Of a stretch of DNA of 64,000 nucleotides, positions 41,553 to 49,855 are shown one piece after another. The stretch covers positions 310,001 through 374,000 of the forward strand of contig NZ_CP100454.1 of the NCBI RefSeq assembly GCF_024228315.1. The letters are read 5' to 3'. How positions within the stretch are numbered: the first letter of the stretch is position 1; every line of letters begins with the position of its first letter. The notes under the pieces are model-generated. The model was not told the origin of the DNA, did no database searches, and saw only the letters and a list, made by a program, of their open reading frames with translations. Origin of the DNA: Halomarina pelagica. Its GTDB lineage: Archaea > Halobacteriota > Halobacteria > Halobacteriales > Haloarculaceae. Position numbers and translations under genes: made by a program.

Positions 41553-42728
41553 ATGACTGATTCGAAGTATCACCTCGAAACTCTGGCAACGCGGTTCGAC
41601 CGGGCCGGTGGCGGCGTCCGCAATGCCGGTGATGTCGTTCCGCCAATTCACCTCTCGACCACGCACGAGATGCGCAGTCCCGGGGAATCGGACCACGGGT
41701 ACAAGTACAACCGGTTCGGCAATCCCACGCGTGACATCCTCGAAGAACGACTCACCAAAATCTGCGATGCCGAACGCGCAGTCACCTGTGCCTCCGGGAC
41801 CGCTGCGATTGCAGCCACCTGCCTGTCGGTCGTCGAAGCGGGCGATCACATCGTCGCCTTCGACGGCATCTACGGTGGCACGCGCTTACTCTTCGAGGAT
41901 TTGCTCGTCGATTCGCTGGGCGCCACCGTCGAGTACGTCGACGCGACCGACATGGACACCGTTGACGCGGCAATCACCGACGAGACCGCCTTAGTGTGGA
42001 TGGAGTCGCCGACGAACCCGTTGCTCCGACTCTGTGACCTCGCCGCCGTGGGCGAGATTGCGACGGCGGTCGACGCGACGTACGTCGTCGATAACACGTT
42101 CGCGACGCCGTACTTCCAGCGGCCGCTCGAACGGGGGGCCGACATCGTCGTCCACAGTACGACGAAGTACCTGAACGGACACAGCGATTCGATGGGCGGG
42201 GCCATCCTGACTGATGACCACTCTCTGGCTGATGCCGTGGAACACACCCAGTCCTACGATCTAGGTGGCACGCTCGCTCCGTTCGATTCGTATCTCACGC
42301 TACGCGGTCTCCGGACGTTTCCGCTCCGGATGGACCGTCACGAGGCCAACGCCGGCGAGCTCGCACGATACCTCGACGGCCATCCGTCGGTAGCCCACGT
42401 CAACTATCCCGGACTGCCACACCATCCACAACACGACCTCGCTCGCGAACAGATGGACGGGTTCGGTGGAATCGTCTCGTTCGAACTGGATGCGACCGCC
42501 GCAGAAACACGGGCCGTCCTTGAAGTGCTCGACGTTTTTACGCTGGCTGTGAGTCTCGGTGGTACCGAATCACTCGTCGACCATCCCGCCACGATGTCCG
42601 CGTCCTACCTCGCAGACGCCGAACGGGAGGCTGCCGGAATCTCGGATTCGCTCATCCGGATCGCCGTCGGCGTCGAGCATGTGGACGATCTACTCGCCGA
42701 CCTCGATCAAGCCCTCGAGAACCTATGA
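41553..42728 (+). CDS. Cystathionine gamma-synthase/lyase-type PLP enzyme
   Basis: A 391-residue member of the Cys/Met metabolism family. Seen: GYKYNRFGNPTRDILEERL (PLP-phosphate side), ASGTAAIAA, the active-site region VVDNTFATPYFQRPLERGADIVVHSTTKYLNGH with Schiff-base Lys at 205, and GGTESLVDHPATM near the end. It could be a gamma-synthase, gamma-lyase or O-acetylhomoserine sulfhydrylase. The ATG at 41553 is chosen over 41520. The gap before it (41332-41552) has a minus-strand Cys-containing frame without a usable start, and a half palindrome CGAACATA, which I do not call. Confidence 0.9.
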   Translation: MTDSKYHLETLATRFDRAGGGVRNAGDVVPPIHLSTTHEMRSPGESDHGYKYNRFGNPTRDILEERLTKICDAERAVTCASGTAAIAATCLSVVEAGDHIVAFDGIYGGTRLLFEDLLVDSLGATVEYVDATDMDTVDAAITDETALVWMESPTNPLLRLCDLAAVGEIATAVDATYVVDNTFATPYFQRPLERGADIVVHSTTKYLNGHSDSMGGAILTDDHSLADAVEHTQSYDLGGTLAPFDSYLTLRGLRTFPLRMDRHEANAGELARYLDGHPSVAHVNYPGLPHHPQHDLAREQMDGFGGIVSFELDATAAETRAVLEVLDVFTLAVSLGGTESLVDHPATMSASYLADAEREAAGISDSLIRIAVGVEHVDDLLADLDQALENL

Positions 42729-42820
42729 ATCCGCGCCCGAAACCAGTGACCGTGATCGGAAATCGGGATCTGTTCTGATACAGCCGAAAACTACGTGGCG
42801 TTGACCGCTTCGTGAACGCC

Positions 42821-42888
42821 TGCTTGACATCCTCCCGCGCCTGAAGACGCAGGAATCCCCACGGCACCGCACCGCTGAGTTGGGAGAT
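42821..42888 (-). ncRNA. Right end / omega RNA scaffold of the second TnpB element
   Basis: On the minus strand this reads GGGATTCCTGCGTCTTCAGG, then CGCGGGAGGATGTCAAGC. I recall this hairpin and TCAA ending as typical of haloarchaeal IS1341-type right ends. The guide would begin around 42822 and run toward lower coordinates. Confidence 0.6.
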
Positions 42889-44162
42889 TACGGTTCGCGG
42901 TTCACGACCTGTTCTCGTGGGGCGAAAACACCCGCACTACGGTCGAACAGGTGAACCGCTGGCTGTGCCAACCAGCCGTTATCCCTATCATCGCCATCCG
43001 TGGCGAGACTCGGGAGTACCTTTTGCCGAATGTTCTCCGCGCCGTTCACGTCCGCGTTCGCAACCGTGTCGCACGTCTCACAGACGTACAGTCCACGTTC
43101 GACACGCTGATTATTGTCCGTGTGGCCGCACGCTGAACACGACTTCGACGTATCACGTTCTGACACCAACTCCACGTCGATGCCTTCGGCTTCTGCCTTG
43201 TAGTCGAGTTGCGTCGTGAAGCGGTCGAACGCCCACCCGTGCAAGTCCAAGTTGCCGTGGTCGCCCCAATTCCGAGAGTCACCGTTCTCGTCGTCCTCTC
43301 GGATTCCACCAAGGTCGCCAACAACAAGTGTCCCAACACCTCGTTCAACGCACTCCTCCACGATTGCTTTCGAGAGTGCGTGCAAGCAGTGTGTCCGACG
43401 ACCCGTCCGCTTGCGGTCAAGACGAGTCGCCTCTTGGGACGAGGAATCGTCGCACGTGGCTTTCTTCTTCGTAAAGTAGTATTCGTCCTCTTTGAGTGCG
43501 CCACCGGGATACAACACGGATTCACCGCCGAAGGAGACGGCGGCGAAGTTGCAAATCCCGAGGTCAACACCAGCCACTTCGTCGCCCGGCGGTTTCGGGT
43601 CGATGGTGGTGCGACAGACGAATTGGAGTCGCCACTCGTCGCGCTTGTAGACGGCGCGAACCTGTTGAATGTCCCACTCGGTCAGGTCAACATCCGGGCG
43701 CGTCTGGTACTCACACAGGATGAAGTCCGAACGGTGTTCTTTGAGGTTTCGTCCTTTCGAGAGGCGGACACGGGCGAACTGTGCGTCGTGTTTGAAGCCG
43801 GCCGCTTTGAACGACACGGTTGAACGCGGGTGGGAGTCTCCGTGTTTGCGGTAGCCGGGCGGTCGGGCATGGTCGTCGCCGTTCCGACGCTTGCCGAACC
43901 AGCCGGTGAACGCTTCAGCGAGTTCTTCGAGAACGCGCTGACTGGACTGAGAATGTAAGTCCGTGTAGCGTTCGTGGCCTTTGAGTTCGGCTTTGAGTTC
44001 CCCGTCATCGGGAATCTCGCCCGTTTCATCCCACTGTTCTTGTGCGTAGTAGCGGCCGACGTTCCAGAGTTTTGAGGCGGCCCACCCGAGTTGGTTGAGG
44101 TCGTCACGAACCTGTTGCTGGTTCGTGATGGTGGTTTCGAAGGTTCGGATGGTTCGACTCAT
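42888..44162 (-). CDS. tnpB: TnpB-family protein, canonical catalytic Glu replaced
   Basis: A 424-residue TnpB of a different branch from the one at 21.3 kb. Seen: RuvC-I Asp D200 (AGVDLGI), RuvC-III D371 (ANADVNGAENI), zinc finger C342/C345 and C361/C364. At RuvC-II, where E-D-L is usual, it reads VVGDLGGI: the Glu is Gly282. I recall this GDL form in many haloarchaeal relatives, and TnpB/Fanzor variants with the Glu moved about 45 residues; E323 and E325 (YKAEAEGI) lie 41-43 residues downstream. So it may still cut. The element lacks tnpA. Left boundary is near 44170. Confidence 0.88.
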   Translation of the reverse strand: MSRTIRTFETTITNQQQVRDDLNQLGWAASKLWNVGRYYAQEQWDETGEIPDDGELKAELKGHERYTDLHSQSSQRVLEELAEAFTGWFGKRRNGDDHARPPGYRKHGDSHPRSTVSFKAAGFKHDAQFARVRLSKGRNLKEHRSDFILCEYQTRPDVDLTEWDIQQVRAVYKRDEWRLQFVCRTTIDPKPPGDEVAGVDLGICNFAAVSFGGESVLYPGGALKEDEYYFTKKKATCDDSSSQEATRLDRKRTGRRTHCLHALSKAIVEECVERGVGTLVVGDLGGIREDDENGDSRNWGDHGNLDLHGWAFDRFTTQLDYKAEAEGIDVELVSERDTSKSCSACGHTDNNQRVERGLYVCETCDTVANADVNGAENIRQKVLPSLATDGDDRDNGWLAQPAVHLFDRSAGVFAPREQVVNREP

Positions 44163-44279
44163 TTTCTGGCTTCATAACTGGTTATGGGCGCCGTTCTCTC
44201 AATAGTGTCGGTTAGCGTGGGTTATCCGGCCTTGCCATCGATGGTGGATTGTGTAGGTGCTGTCGGATTCATCCTGATC

Positions 44280-44503
44280 CTAAAGGGTCAGGTATTCTCC
44301 TTGGTTATCTATAATCTCGGCGCGGCCGCCGATCGCTCCGATCGGGAATCCACCGCCGATAACCTTCGCAAACGTCGTGAGATCCGGTTTGATGCCGTAC
44401 TTGCCCTCTGCACACTGCAAGCCGCCGACCCGGAATCCGGTGATGGCCTCGTCAAAGATCAGTAGCGAACCGTAGTCGTCACAGAGATCACGGAGCGTCT
44501 CGT
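44280..44503 (-). pseudogene. hemL: Fragment of glutamate-1-semialdehyde aminomutase (hemL)
   Basis: About 74 codons: [25 protein letters not shown], then [34 protein letters not shown] and a stop at 44280-44282. This is the PLP-binding middle of HemL, including the Schiff-base Lys in FAKVIGGG. Both ends of the enzyme are gone. One end stops near the TnpB element and the other abuts a regulator fragment at about 44503. HemL makes 5-aminolevulinate for haem; a working copy must be elsewhere. Confidence 0.8.
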
Positions 44504-44659
44504 GAGAGCCTGCAAGAAGAGGATGTCGTGGTCCGCTCAGTAGACGAAGCAGCCACGCCGCCGACTGTCTCCTACTCGTTGTCTACGAAAGGTGACGAAT
44601 TCACCGAAATCATTACGCAGATCGAGGAACTCGAACACGGTGCGCACACGACTGATTGA
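44504..44659 (+). pseudogene. C-terminal fragment of an HxlR-type winged-helix regulator
   Basis: About 51 codons reading [18 protein letters not shown], then [26 protein letters not shown] and a TGA at 44657-44659. It matches the recognition-helix end, wing and tail of HxlR regulators (...VEYSLTEKG...). The N-terminal half is missing where it joins the hemL fragment. The stop abuts the convergent DUF488 gene. Confidence 0.65.
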
Positions 44660-45094
44660 CTATAGCTGTGCAGTGAGGTGTTCCTGGAGGAGCGTTCGAT
44701 GACACCGTTTCTTATTGGTGTTCTCAAAACAGACTAAGACGAGCTGTTCCTCGGCACGAAGCCGGTCCGTGAGTTCAGCGATTGCTTCTTGTGCATCCGC
44801 TGCTTCGGTGAGATGTGCTTGGTACCGATCCTCGAACCCGACCTCGTCCCAGGCAGCATTATGCGCGCCTTCGTCACACATCCCCTGCATTTTGAAGTCC
44901 TCTTGACGCTGTTTAAATTCGTCCAACAGATCGGGAGGCGGGCCAAGGGGAGGATAGTTCTCATCGATTACAGATCTAAACCACCCTGTTGGTCGACGAA
45001 CTACGCCCGCAAGCGTGGCATCCTCCGGGAGGTCAACAAGATCGTATTGAAGAGCAGCCACATACGTGTCTTGGAGTAGTTCGTCTGTATTCAT
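44660..45094 (-). CDS. DUF488-family protein
   Basis: A 144-residue protein (MNTDELLQDTYVAALQYDLV...). The C-terminus LRAEEQLVLVCFENTNKKRCHRTLLQEHL is the DUF488 hallmark (LLC-E-x-CHR-L). A middle segment GWFRSVIDENYPPLGPPPDLLDEFKQR is also typical. Its biochemical role is unknown to me. The ATG at 45094 is preferred to 45115. Bases 45095-45286 hold no recognisable feature. Confidence 0.85.
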   Translation of the reverse strand: MNTDELLQDTYVAALQYDLVDLPEDATLAGVVRRPTGWFRSVIDENYPPLGPPPDLLDEFKQRQEDFKMQGMCDEGAHNAAWDEVGFEDRYQAHLTEAADAQEAIAELTDRLRAEEQLVLVCFENTNKKRCHRTLLQEHLTAQL

Positions 45095-45286
45095 GATTGC
45101 CGCCTGGATGTTCAATGTCCAGAGTAGTCAATTTTTTCGGTGAACCGTATATTCGAATGTGGACCGAAGAGCGGTGTGACACTGAGTTGAGAAAATTTGT
45201 GGTCTCCTGTTGGAGAGTACACGCCTCGGCTTCCCTGAAGAAGCTAAATCTACAGAATCTCTCCACACTGGCTTTGTCGAAGCACT

Positions 45287-46222
45287 TCAACAGCCTTTAA
45301 GCGATCGAATCCCCTCTGGCACCTGTCCCGCATCAGTCCACATTCCATCCGAATCACGGCTGATGAGTTTGCCGTCGTTCGTACCAGCCAACACACGCCC
45401 GTCGACGACAGTCCACGCGAGGATGATCTCCGCTGGGCCACCTGGGTAGGAGACGGTCTCAAGCGTCTCGCCAGAATCCGTCGACTCCACCAGAATCGCG
45501 TCGGCACCACCCTCACCGCTCCATGTCCCCGGTGAACTCCGTGCGGCCGCTGCATAGAGCCGTCCATCGAACATGAAGGCCTCCCGGAAGTAGCGATGAT
45601 CGAGTTCGGTGTCGAGCCGCCTCCACGACTGCCCGGCATCGCGCGTTCGGTAGAGCCCATCGCCACACGAGGCGACGTACTCGTCCGCCCCGAGGACGAG
45701 GATGTGATGGACGTCGTCGTGGACGCCGTCGCGGCGCTCGGTCCACGTCTGGCCCTGGTCCGCGCTAATATGGACGCCGCCGACCTCGACGCCGGCGATT
45801 ACTCTGTCGGGCGTGTCGGGATGCACGCCGAGACTCCGTACATGGGCTTCGTTGCGGTGGCGCGGCGTATGCCACTCATCCCGCGATGGAAGGTCCTGAA
45901 AGCCCTCGAGTTCGTCCCACGTCTCACCGCTATCGGTCGAGACGTAGAGATGCGCGGGGTGAGTGCCCGCGTAGAGTCGCTCACCGTCTGGACTGGTGAC
46001 AACCGAATAGACCTCCTCCTGTGGGACGCCGAGATCCTCCCACGTCTGTCCCTCGTCCATCGACCGATACAATCCAGTCTTCGTGGCCGCGAACACGCCG
46101 TCGACCTCCGGAAACGTCCGGACTCGAGGCGTATCACCGCTGTCGAGCACCTGTTCGACGTCCTCGACGGGGACAGTTGCTGTACGGTAGACGCCGTCGC
46201 GGGTGCCGATGAAAATGGCCAT
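45287..46222 (-). CDS. BNR/Asp-box repeat beta-propeller protein
   Basis: A 311-residue cytosolic-looking protein (no signal). Repeats with the Asp-box form S-x-D-x-G-x-T-W occur at MDEGQTWEDLG, STDSGETWDEL, SADQGQTWTER, TRDAGQSWRRL and STDSGETLETV, one per propeller blade. Haloarchaeal members are annotated as WD40/YVTN/BNR-like proteins. Sialidase catalytic residues are not evident, so enzymatic activity is doubtful; ligand binding is likelier. Confidence 0.85.
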   Translation of the reverse strand: MAIFIGTRDGVYRTATVPVEDVEQVLDSGDTPRVRTFPEVDGVFAATKTGLYRSMDEGQTWEDLGVPQEEVYSVVTSPDGERLYAGTHPAHLYVSTDSGETWDELEGFQDLPSRDEWHTPRHRNEAHVRSLGVHPDTPDRVIAGVEVGGVHISADQGQTWTERRDGVHDDVHHILVLGADEYVASCGDGLYRTRDAGQSWRRLDTELDHRYFREAFMFDGRLYAAAARSSPGTWSGEGGADAILVESTDSGETLETVSYPGGPAEIILAWTVVDGRVLAGTNDGKLISRDSDGMWTDAGQVPEGIRSLKGC

Positions 46223-46323
46223 AGCGGGAGTACGCCCGCCGTCTGGTTAACCTCCGGGGTGCCCTTCGTACGTAGGCTCTTGCTGTCCTTCGACCGTGAA
46301 CCGGGCGACCGTCACGCCGTATC

Positions 46324-47359
46324 GCTCTTACGCAAAGCTACGGAAACGGTGGAGGGCGAAGCAATCGATGAGTGCGAACAGCGACGCGCCGATCCTGTTC
46401 AAGGATCGAACGCAGCCGAAGGTATGAGCGGCCTGTTCCAAGCCTTGCTTGGACAGGCCGCGGAACTTCCGCAGCCACGGATGCAGGAGTGACCACAGGC
46501 ACTCAACCTGATTAATATGGACGCCGTCCGGCGAAACGTACCGCTCCTTGTGAACGACCGTCCGGTGGTCGTACTCCATCCAGCGATACGCTTGGAGACC
46601 GTCGGTCCAGACCTCTCCCAGTGGCTGGGAGAGGTCTTCAGCCTCCTCAATTACCGGTCCAAGATCACCCTCGTAGCGGATTCCTTTCTTCGCGCGAATG
46701 ACAGTGAGCTCGTCGCGGCAGGCCGCGACGAGCGTCAGTTGGTCACCGTGACGTCCTTGCCATCGAGTGCGTCCAGTTCGAGACGACCCGCCGCGAGCCC
46801 GTCCGGGCCGCGGCGGGTCTTGGCCCTTGTATCCTGAGCAGACTTTGCCACTCTCATCGATTTGTAACGGGCCGCTGTGCGGTCGTTTGAGACGGTTCCA
46901 GACAATTGGGAAGCCGCGCTCGAGCGCGGCTTCCAGGTCACGAATTGCTGTGTGAATCGTGTTGTACGCGCGGTCAAGCACAATCGCGATTTGATTGATG
47001 CTGAGCAGGGTATCTGCATAGAGAATGAACGCGAGAAGGACCTCGCCTGCGGGGAGGTCCTTCTCGCTGAAGGGTGTGCCGTAGGTGTAGGCGGGTTTGA
47101 ACTGGCAGCTGCGACACCAGACACGATCGGAGTGCTCCCACGTTCTGATCGTCCGATTTCCGCAGCGAGGGCACGGTGTGTGCTCCCAGAGTTGCTTGAG
47201 ACGCCGCTCGACGAGGGCGTCGAGCGGCTCGGTCCGAAGCTCTAAGATACCGTCGTCGATTAGGTTTCGAAGCATTCCGCCGAAGGCTGGCTGGGTTTTA
47301 GACATATCCGCTAGATGTCGGCGGAATGCACTGACTTTTCCGTAGCTTTGCGTAAGAGC
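46324..47359 (-). mobile_element. Complete IS1595-family insertion sequence
   Basis: Perfect 23-bp terminal inverted repeats: GCTCTTACGCAAAGCTACGG... at 46324-46346 and its complement at 47337-47359. The 1036-bp unit holds one transposase gene. The 8 bp flanking each end (GCCGTATC; GTCGCTGA) do not match, so no target duplication is seen. A spaced inverted repeat (47368-47408) begins 8 bp beyond the right end, and a relic of a related element lies at 53285. Confidence 0.85.
46328..47305 (-). CDS. IS1595-family transposase (ISXO2-like)
   Basis: A 325-residue transposase starting MSKTQPAFGGML. The N-terminal zinc ribbon has CPRCGNRTIRTW and CRSCQF. An HTH segment (LLSINQIAIVLDRAYNTIHTAIRDLE) and the ISXO2-like DDE/N domain follow: LQIDESGK, VWTDGLQAY, HINQVECLWSLLHPWLRKFRG. 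A GC-rich loop (CSGYKGQDPPRPGRARGG) is typical of haloarchaeal relatives. No frameshift is seen, so it should be functional. The ATG at 47305 is inside the terminal repeats, as expected. Confidence 0.9.
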   Translation of the reverse strand: MSKTQPAFGGMLRNLIDDGILELRTEPLDALVERRLKQLWEHTPCPRCGNRTIRTWEHSDRVWCRSCQFKPAYTYGTPFSEKDLPAGEVLLAFILYADTLLSINQIAIVLDRAYNTIHTAIRDLEAALERGFPIVWNRLKRPHSGPLQIDESGKVCSGYKGQDPPRPGRARGGSSRTGRTRWQGRHGDQLTLVAACRDELTVIRAKKGIRYEGDLGPVIEEAEDLSQPLGEVWTDGLQAYRWMEYDHRTVVHKERYVSPDGVHINQVECLWSLLHPWLRKFRGLSKQGLEQAAHTFGCVRSLNRIGASLFALIDCFALHRFRSFA

Positions 47360-47367
47360 GTCGCTGA

Positions 47368-47408
47368 TTAACCAACAGCGGCTCACATATTCGGGGATTG
47401 TTGGTTAC
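47368..47408. repeat. Spaced inverted repeat, site A
   Basis: TTAACCAACA (47368-47377) and TGTTGGTTAC (47399-47408), nine of ten bases complementary, 21 nt apart. It lies about 105 bp upstream of the HTH gene at 47514. Same layout as sites B (53337) and C (63714). Confidence 0.55.
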
Positions 47409-47513
47409 TATGAGCCTCCCCCTCTTCAGCTGGTGAGTCCCACGCCCTGTCGACTTGTACAGGAAACTATTCCTCGAAGTAAGAACTATATCCTTCGCCA
47501 CGCAACGCTGAGT

Positions 47514-48047
47514 ATGGCCAATACAGAGTCCCCCGGTGGTCCCCCGCCGTTCGAGGATGCGTTTCGCGGTGACGACGTCGAACAACGCGTCTACGGGACG
47601 ATCCTCCAGACTCGGGAGCCGACGACAGCGAGCACTATCGCGGATCGTGTCGGCTGTGATCCGAAAACGGCTCGAAAATACCTCGGCTGGTTCGCCGAGC
47701 TCGGTATCGTCACGCACCACGACGGCCACCCGGCGACATACGAGCGCAATGACGCGTACTTCGAGTGGCGACGAATCAACCAACTCGCTGCCGAACACTC
47801 CGTCGAAGATCTCCAGCAGCGTGTTCAGGAGTTGACCACGCATATCACCGAGTACGAGGACAGGTACGACGCCGCGATGCCGGCGGCCGTCGACGCTGTC
47901 GCTGCTGCGGAGGGGAGCGACGACTGGACGATCGATGATGTGTACAGTGACCTCGGCGACTGGGCGACCGCACGTGAGGAGCGCGAGCGCTACGAACGTG
48001 CCCGGCAGCAACGCGCCGGCGCCGAGACCGAACAGGCGTCCGGGTAG
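47514..48047 (+). CDS. DUF7342-type winged-helix protein
   Basis: A 177-residue protein starting MANTESPGGPPPFEDAF. A winged helix (VYGTILQTREPTTASTIADRVGCDPKTARKYLGWFAELGIVTHH) is followed by a charged helical part (INQLAAEHSVEDLQQRVQELTTHITEYEDRY) that could form a coiled coil. The haloarchaeal family is DUF7342 in my memory, and a paralog lies at 62146-62673. It opens a row of small island genes with tight spacing. The inverted repeat A upstream could be its operator. Confidence 0.78.
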   Translation: MANTESPGGPPPFEDAFRGDDVEQRVYGTILQTREPTTASTIADRVGCDPKTARKYLGWFAELGIVTHHDGHPATYERNDAYFEWRRINQLAAEHSVEDLQQRVQELTTHITEYEDRYDAAMPAAVDAVAAAEGSDDWTIDDVYSDLGDWATAREERERYERARQQRAGAETEQASG

Positions 48048-48055
48048 TCTCAGCG

Positions 48056-48490
48056 ATGGTACCGCCAACAGGGGACGGAGGTAGCCCCGCGCCTATCGAT
48101 CGCCCACTACTCGAATTTCTCCAATCGCGCCTGCAAGCGACACAACAAGTCAAACAAGCAATCATCACGAACGCAAGTGGGCATCTCGAACTCCGTGTCA
48201 CACTCGCACCAGTGTACTATCCCGAACCCGTCGACGAGGCAACTATGACTGTTCGTCGGTACACGAACGACGATTTCAAAATCCACTATCGAGAGGAGTA
48301 TCCGGACCACGCCTGGGAGTGCCGGTGGGATCGACACCCGAACCCCCACAATACACGGGACCATTTCCATCCCCCACCAGCTGCCTCCACACCCGGCGAC
48401 GATGCCTCGTGGCCGAGCGATCATCGCGATACCCTCCGGCTTGTCCTCGACGGGGTCGAAGACCGAATCGCGACTCTGTGGGACGAGTAA
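48056..48490 (+). CDS. TumE-like putative toxin
   Basis: A 144-residue soluble protein. The central part (DDFKIHYREEYPDHAWECRWDRHPNPHN, then HFHPPP) resembles TumE/DUF6516, whose members read ...RWDN-x-PHH... and HKH. It follows the HTH gene by 8 bp and precedes a 94-residue HTH-like protein. TumE-type toxins pair with a small HTH antitoxin (TumA). The assignment is by motif only. Confidence 0.5.
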   Translation: MVPPTGDGGSPAPIDRPLLEFLQSRLQATQQVKQAIITNASGHLELRVTLAPVYYPEPVDEATMTVRRYTNDDFKIHYREEYPDHAWECRWDRHPNPHNTRDHFHPPPAASTPGDDASWPSDHRDTLRLVLDGVEDRIATLWDE

Positions 48491-48568
48491 GCGACCGCAG
48501 CCCTCAACGGTTTGTCGGCGCCGAAAGGCGCGAGGCGCGCCTGCGAGCGTGCCGGAGCGTGAATTCAT

Positions 48569-48853
48569 ATGACCGATCCAGACATACTCGACGACACGGC
48601 AGCCGATCACGAGCGGCATGAAACCGAGCTCCTCGCCCAGGACCGGGATGCGGCCCGAGTGTCGACGGCGGACGTCGACGAGACGACGGCGCAACAGCTC
48701 GTGAGTGACCTCGTCGACGACGGTGTCGTGACGGCGGTCGCCGAGCAGCGAGTCCTCGTTCACGAACCGAGCGGCGAAGCGTTCAACGCGATTCGACAGC
48801 TCGCCGTCTTCCATCGTGGGTGGACGGCTGGCCGTGATACCGACGAGGAGTAG
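48569..48853 (+). CDS. Small winged-helix-like protein, putative antitoxin
   Basis: A 94-residue acidic protein: a charged head, then RVSTADVDETTAQQLVSDLVDDGVVTAVAEQRVLVHEPSGEAF, which reads as a helix-turn-helix with wing. It lies 78 bp after the TumE-like gene and 5 bp before the zinc-finger gene. As partner of the TumE-like protein it would be the antitoxin; unconfirmed. Confidence 0.5.
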   Translation: MTDPDILDDTAADHERHETELLAQDRDAARVSTADVDETTAQQLVSDLVDDGVVTAVAEQRVLVHEPSGEAFNAIRQLAVFHRGWTAGRDTDEE

Positions 48854-48858
48854 TCGTA

Positions 48859-49197
48859 ATGCAGCAGACGCTTTCGGGATGTGCGTTCTGCGATGCGCTT
48901 CCCGGGTCGGAGCGTGGCGCCGCCGTCACCTGGGGGAAAGATGAACGGGTTTCGCATCCGATCTGCGTCGACTGCGCCGTCCAAGCCCGGGCCGACCCCG
49001 ATGACCGAGATCACCACGCCTGCGATGGGTGTGGGCTCATCGTTGACGCGCTGTCGGCCCTCACATCGTTCCGCGTGGTGATCGGCCATCTTGAAGGGAC
49101 GTTGCGCCTCTGTGCGCAGTGTAGCCCCGGTGGACCCGCGACGTACTGGACACGGGATCTCGATGAGCATCTCGTCGCTCGCTCCCAGTCCAGATAG
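48859..49197 (+). CDS. Cys-rich zinc-finger protein (DUF7558-like)
   Basis: A 112-residue protein with three CxxC pairs: CAFC (8-11), CVDC (36-39) and CDGC (55-58), plus a final CAQC (84-87). The pattern implies two zinc sites. Small haloarchaeal proteins of this type (DUF7558 in memory) are common on plasmids beside HTH genes. Function unknown; nucleic-acid binding is plausible. Confidence 0.6.
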   Translation: MQQTLSGCAFCDALPGSERGAAVTWGKDERVSHPICVDCAVQARADPDDRDHHACDGCGLIVDALSALTSFRVVIGHLEGTLRLCAQCSPGGPATYWTRDLDEHLVARSQSR

Positions 49198-49252
49198 GCT
49201 GACCACAACACTCTTTACTGATTCGCTGTAAACTGTAAACATCTACTCGCCC

Positions 49253-49855
49253 ATGTCACGCACCTCAACCCGAGCCAACGGCGATATCATCCGCGACTTC
49301 CTCTCAGTCGCGAACCTCCTCGAGGAGCCACAGCTCGCCCAACTGTACGCGTATGTCGCTCGAGAGGAGGGAGTGACCGTCCGAGAGGTGATGGATGCCC
49401 TCGATCTCGCGCAGGGAACGGCCTACACCTACGTGAACCGGCTCGTCGACGCCGGCGTCCTCGAGACGACGACTGACGGGCAACCTCGGACGTACGTCGC
49501 CCGCGACATCGATCTAACCGTCACGGCCGCCGACGGCGGTCGCGAGTACACGATCACGCCGGCGCTCATCGACGCCGTCGGGCGGCGAGCCACTGACGGC
49601 GACATCGACACGTACATCGACCGGCATGGAATCGCTGGCCTCGCGACAGCACTCACCTACACCGTCGACCGCGAACGCGGTGAGGTCACCCACCGGCTGA
49701 TGGCTCGTGATCTCGATATCTCCCCGCTCGCTGCCGAGATCATTCTCCAGGCGCTCCGGCCAGTCGTCCACGAGCACTTCGATATCGAGGAGGCAGGCGC
49801 GTCGGTCGCGGATATCGAGGGTGTCGACCGGGACGTCGCCGGCGACAACGCGTGA
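49253..49855 (+). CDS. Winged-helix protein, putative antitoxin of a PIN pair (DUF7437-like)
   Basis: A 200-residue protein. The N-terminal winged helix is LLEEPQLAQLYAYVAREEGVTVREVMDALDLAQGTAYTYVNRLVDAGVLETT. The C-terminal domain (ITPALIDAVGRRATDGDIDTYIDRHGIAGLATALTYTV) is a conserved haloarchaeal module. Its stop overlaps the start of the PIN-like gene (GTGA), so they are translationally coupled. Antitoxin and operon repressor is the likely role. Confidence 0.72.
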   Translation: MSRTSTRANGDIIRDFLSVANLLEEPQLAQLYAYVAREEGVTVREVMDALDLAQGTAYTYVNRLVDAGVLETTTDGQPRTYVARDIDLTVTAADGGREYTITPALIDAVGRRATDGDIDTYIDRHGIAGLATALTYTVDRERGEVTHRLMARDLDISPLAAEIILQALRPVVHEHFDIEEAGASVADIEGVDRDVAGDNA

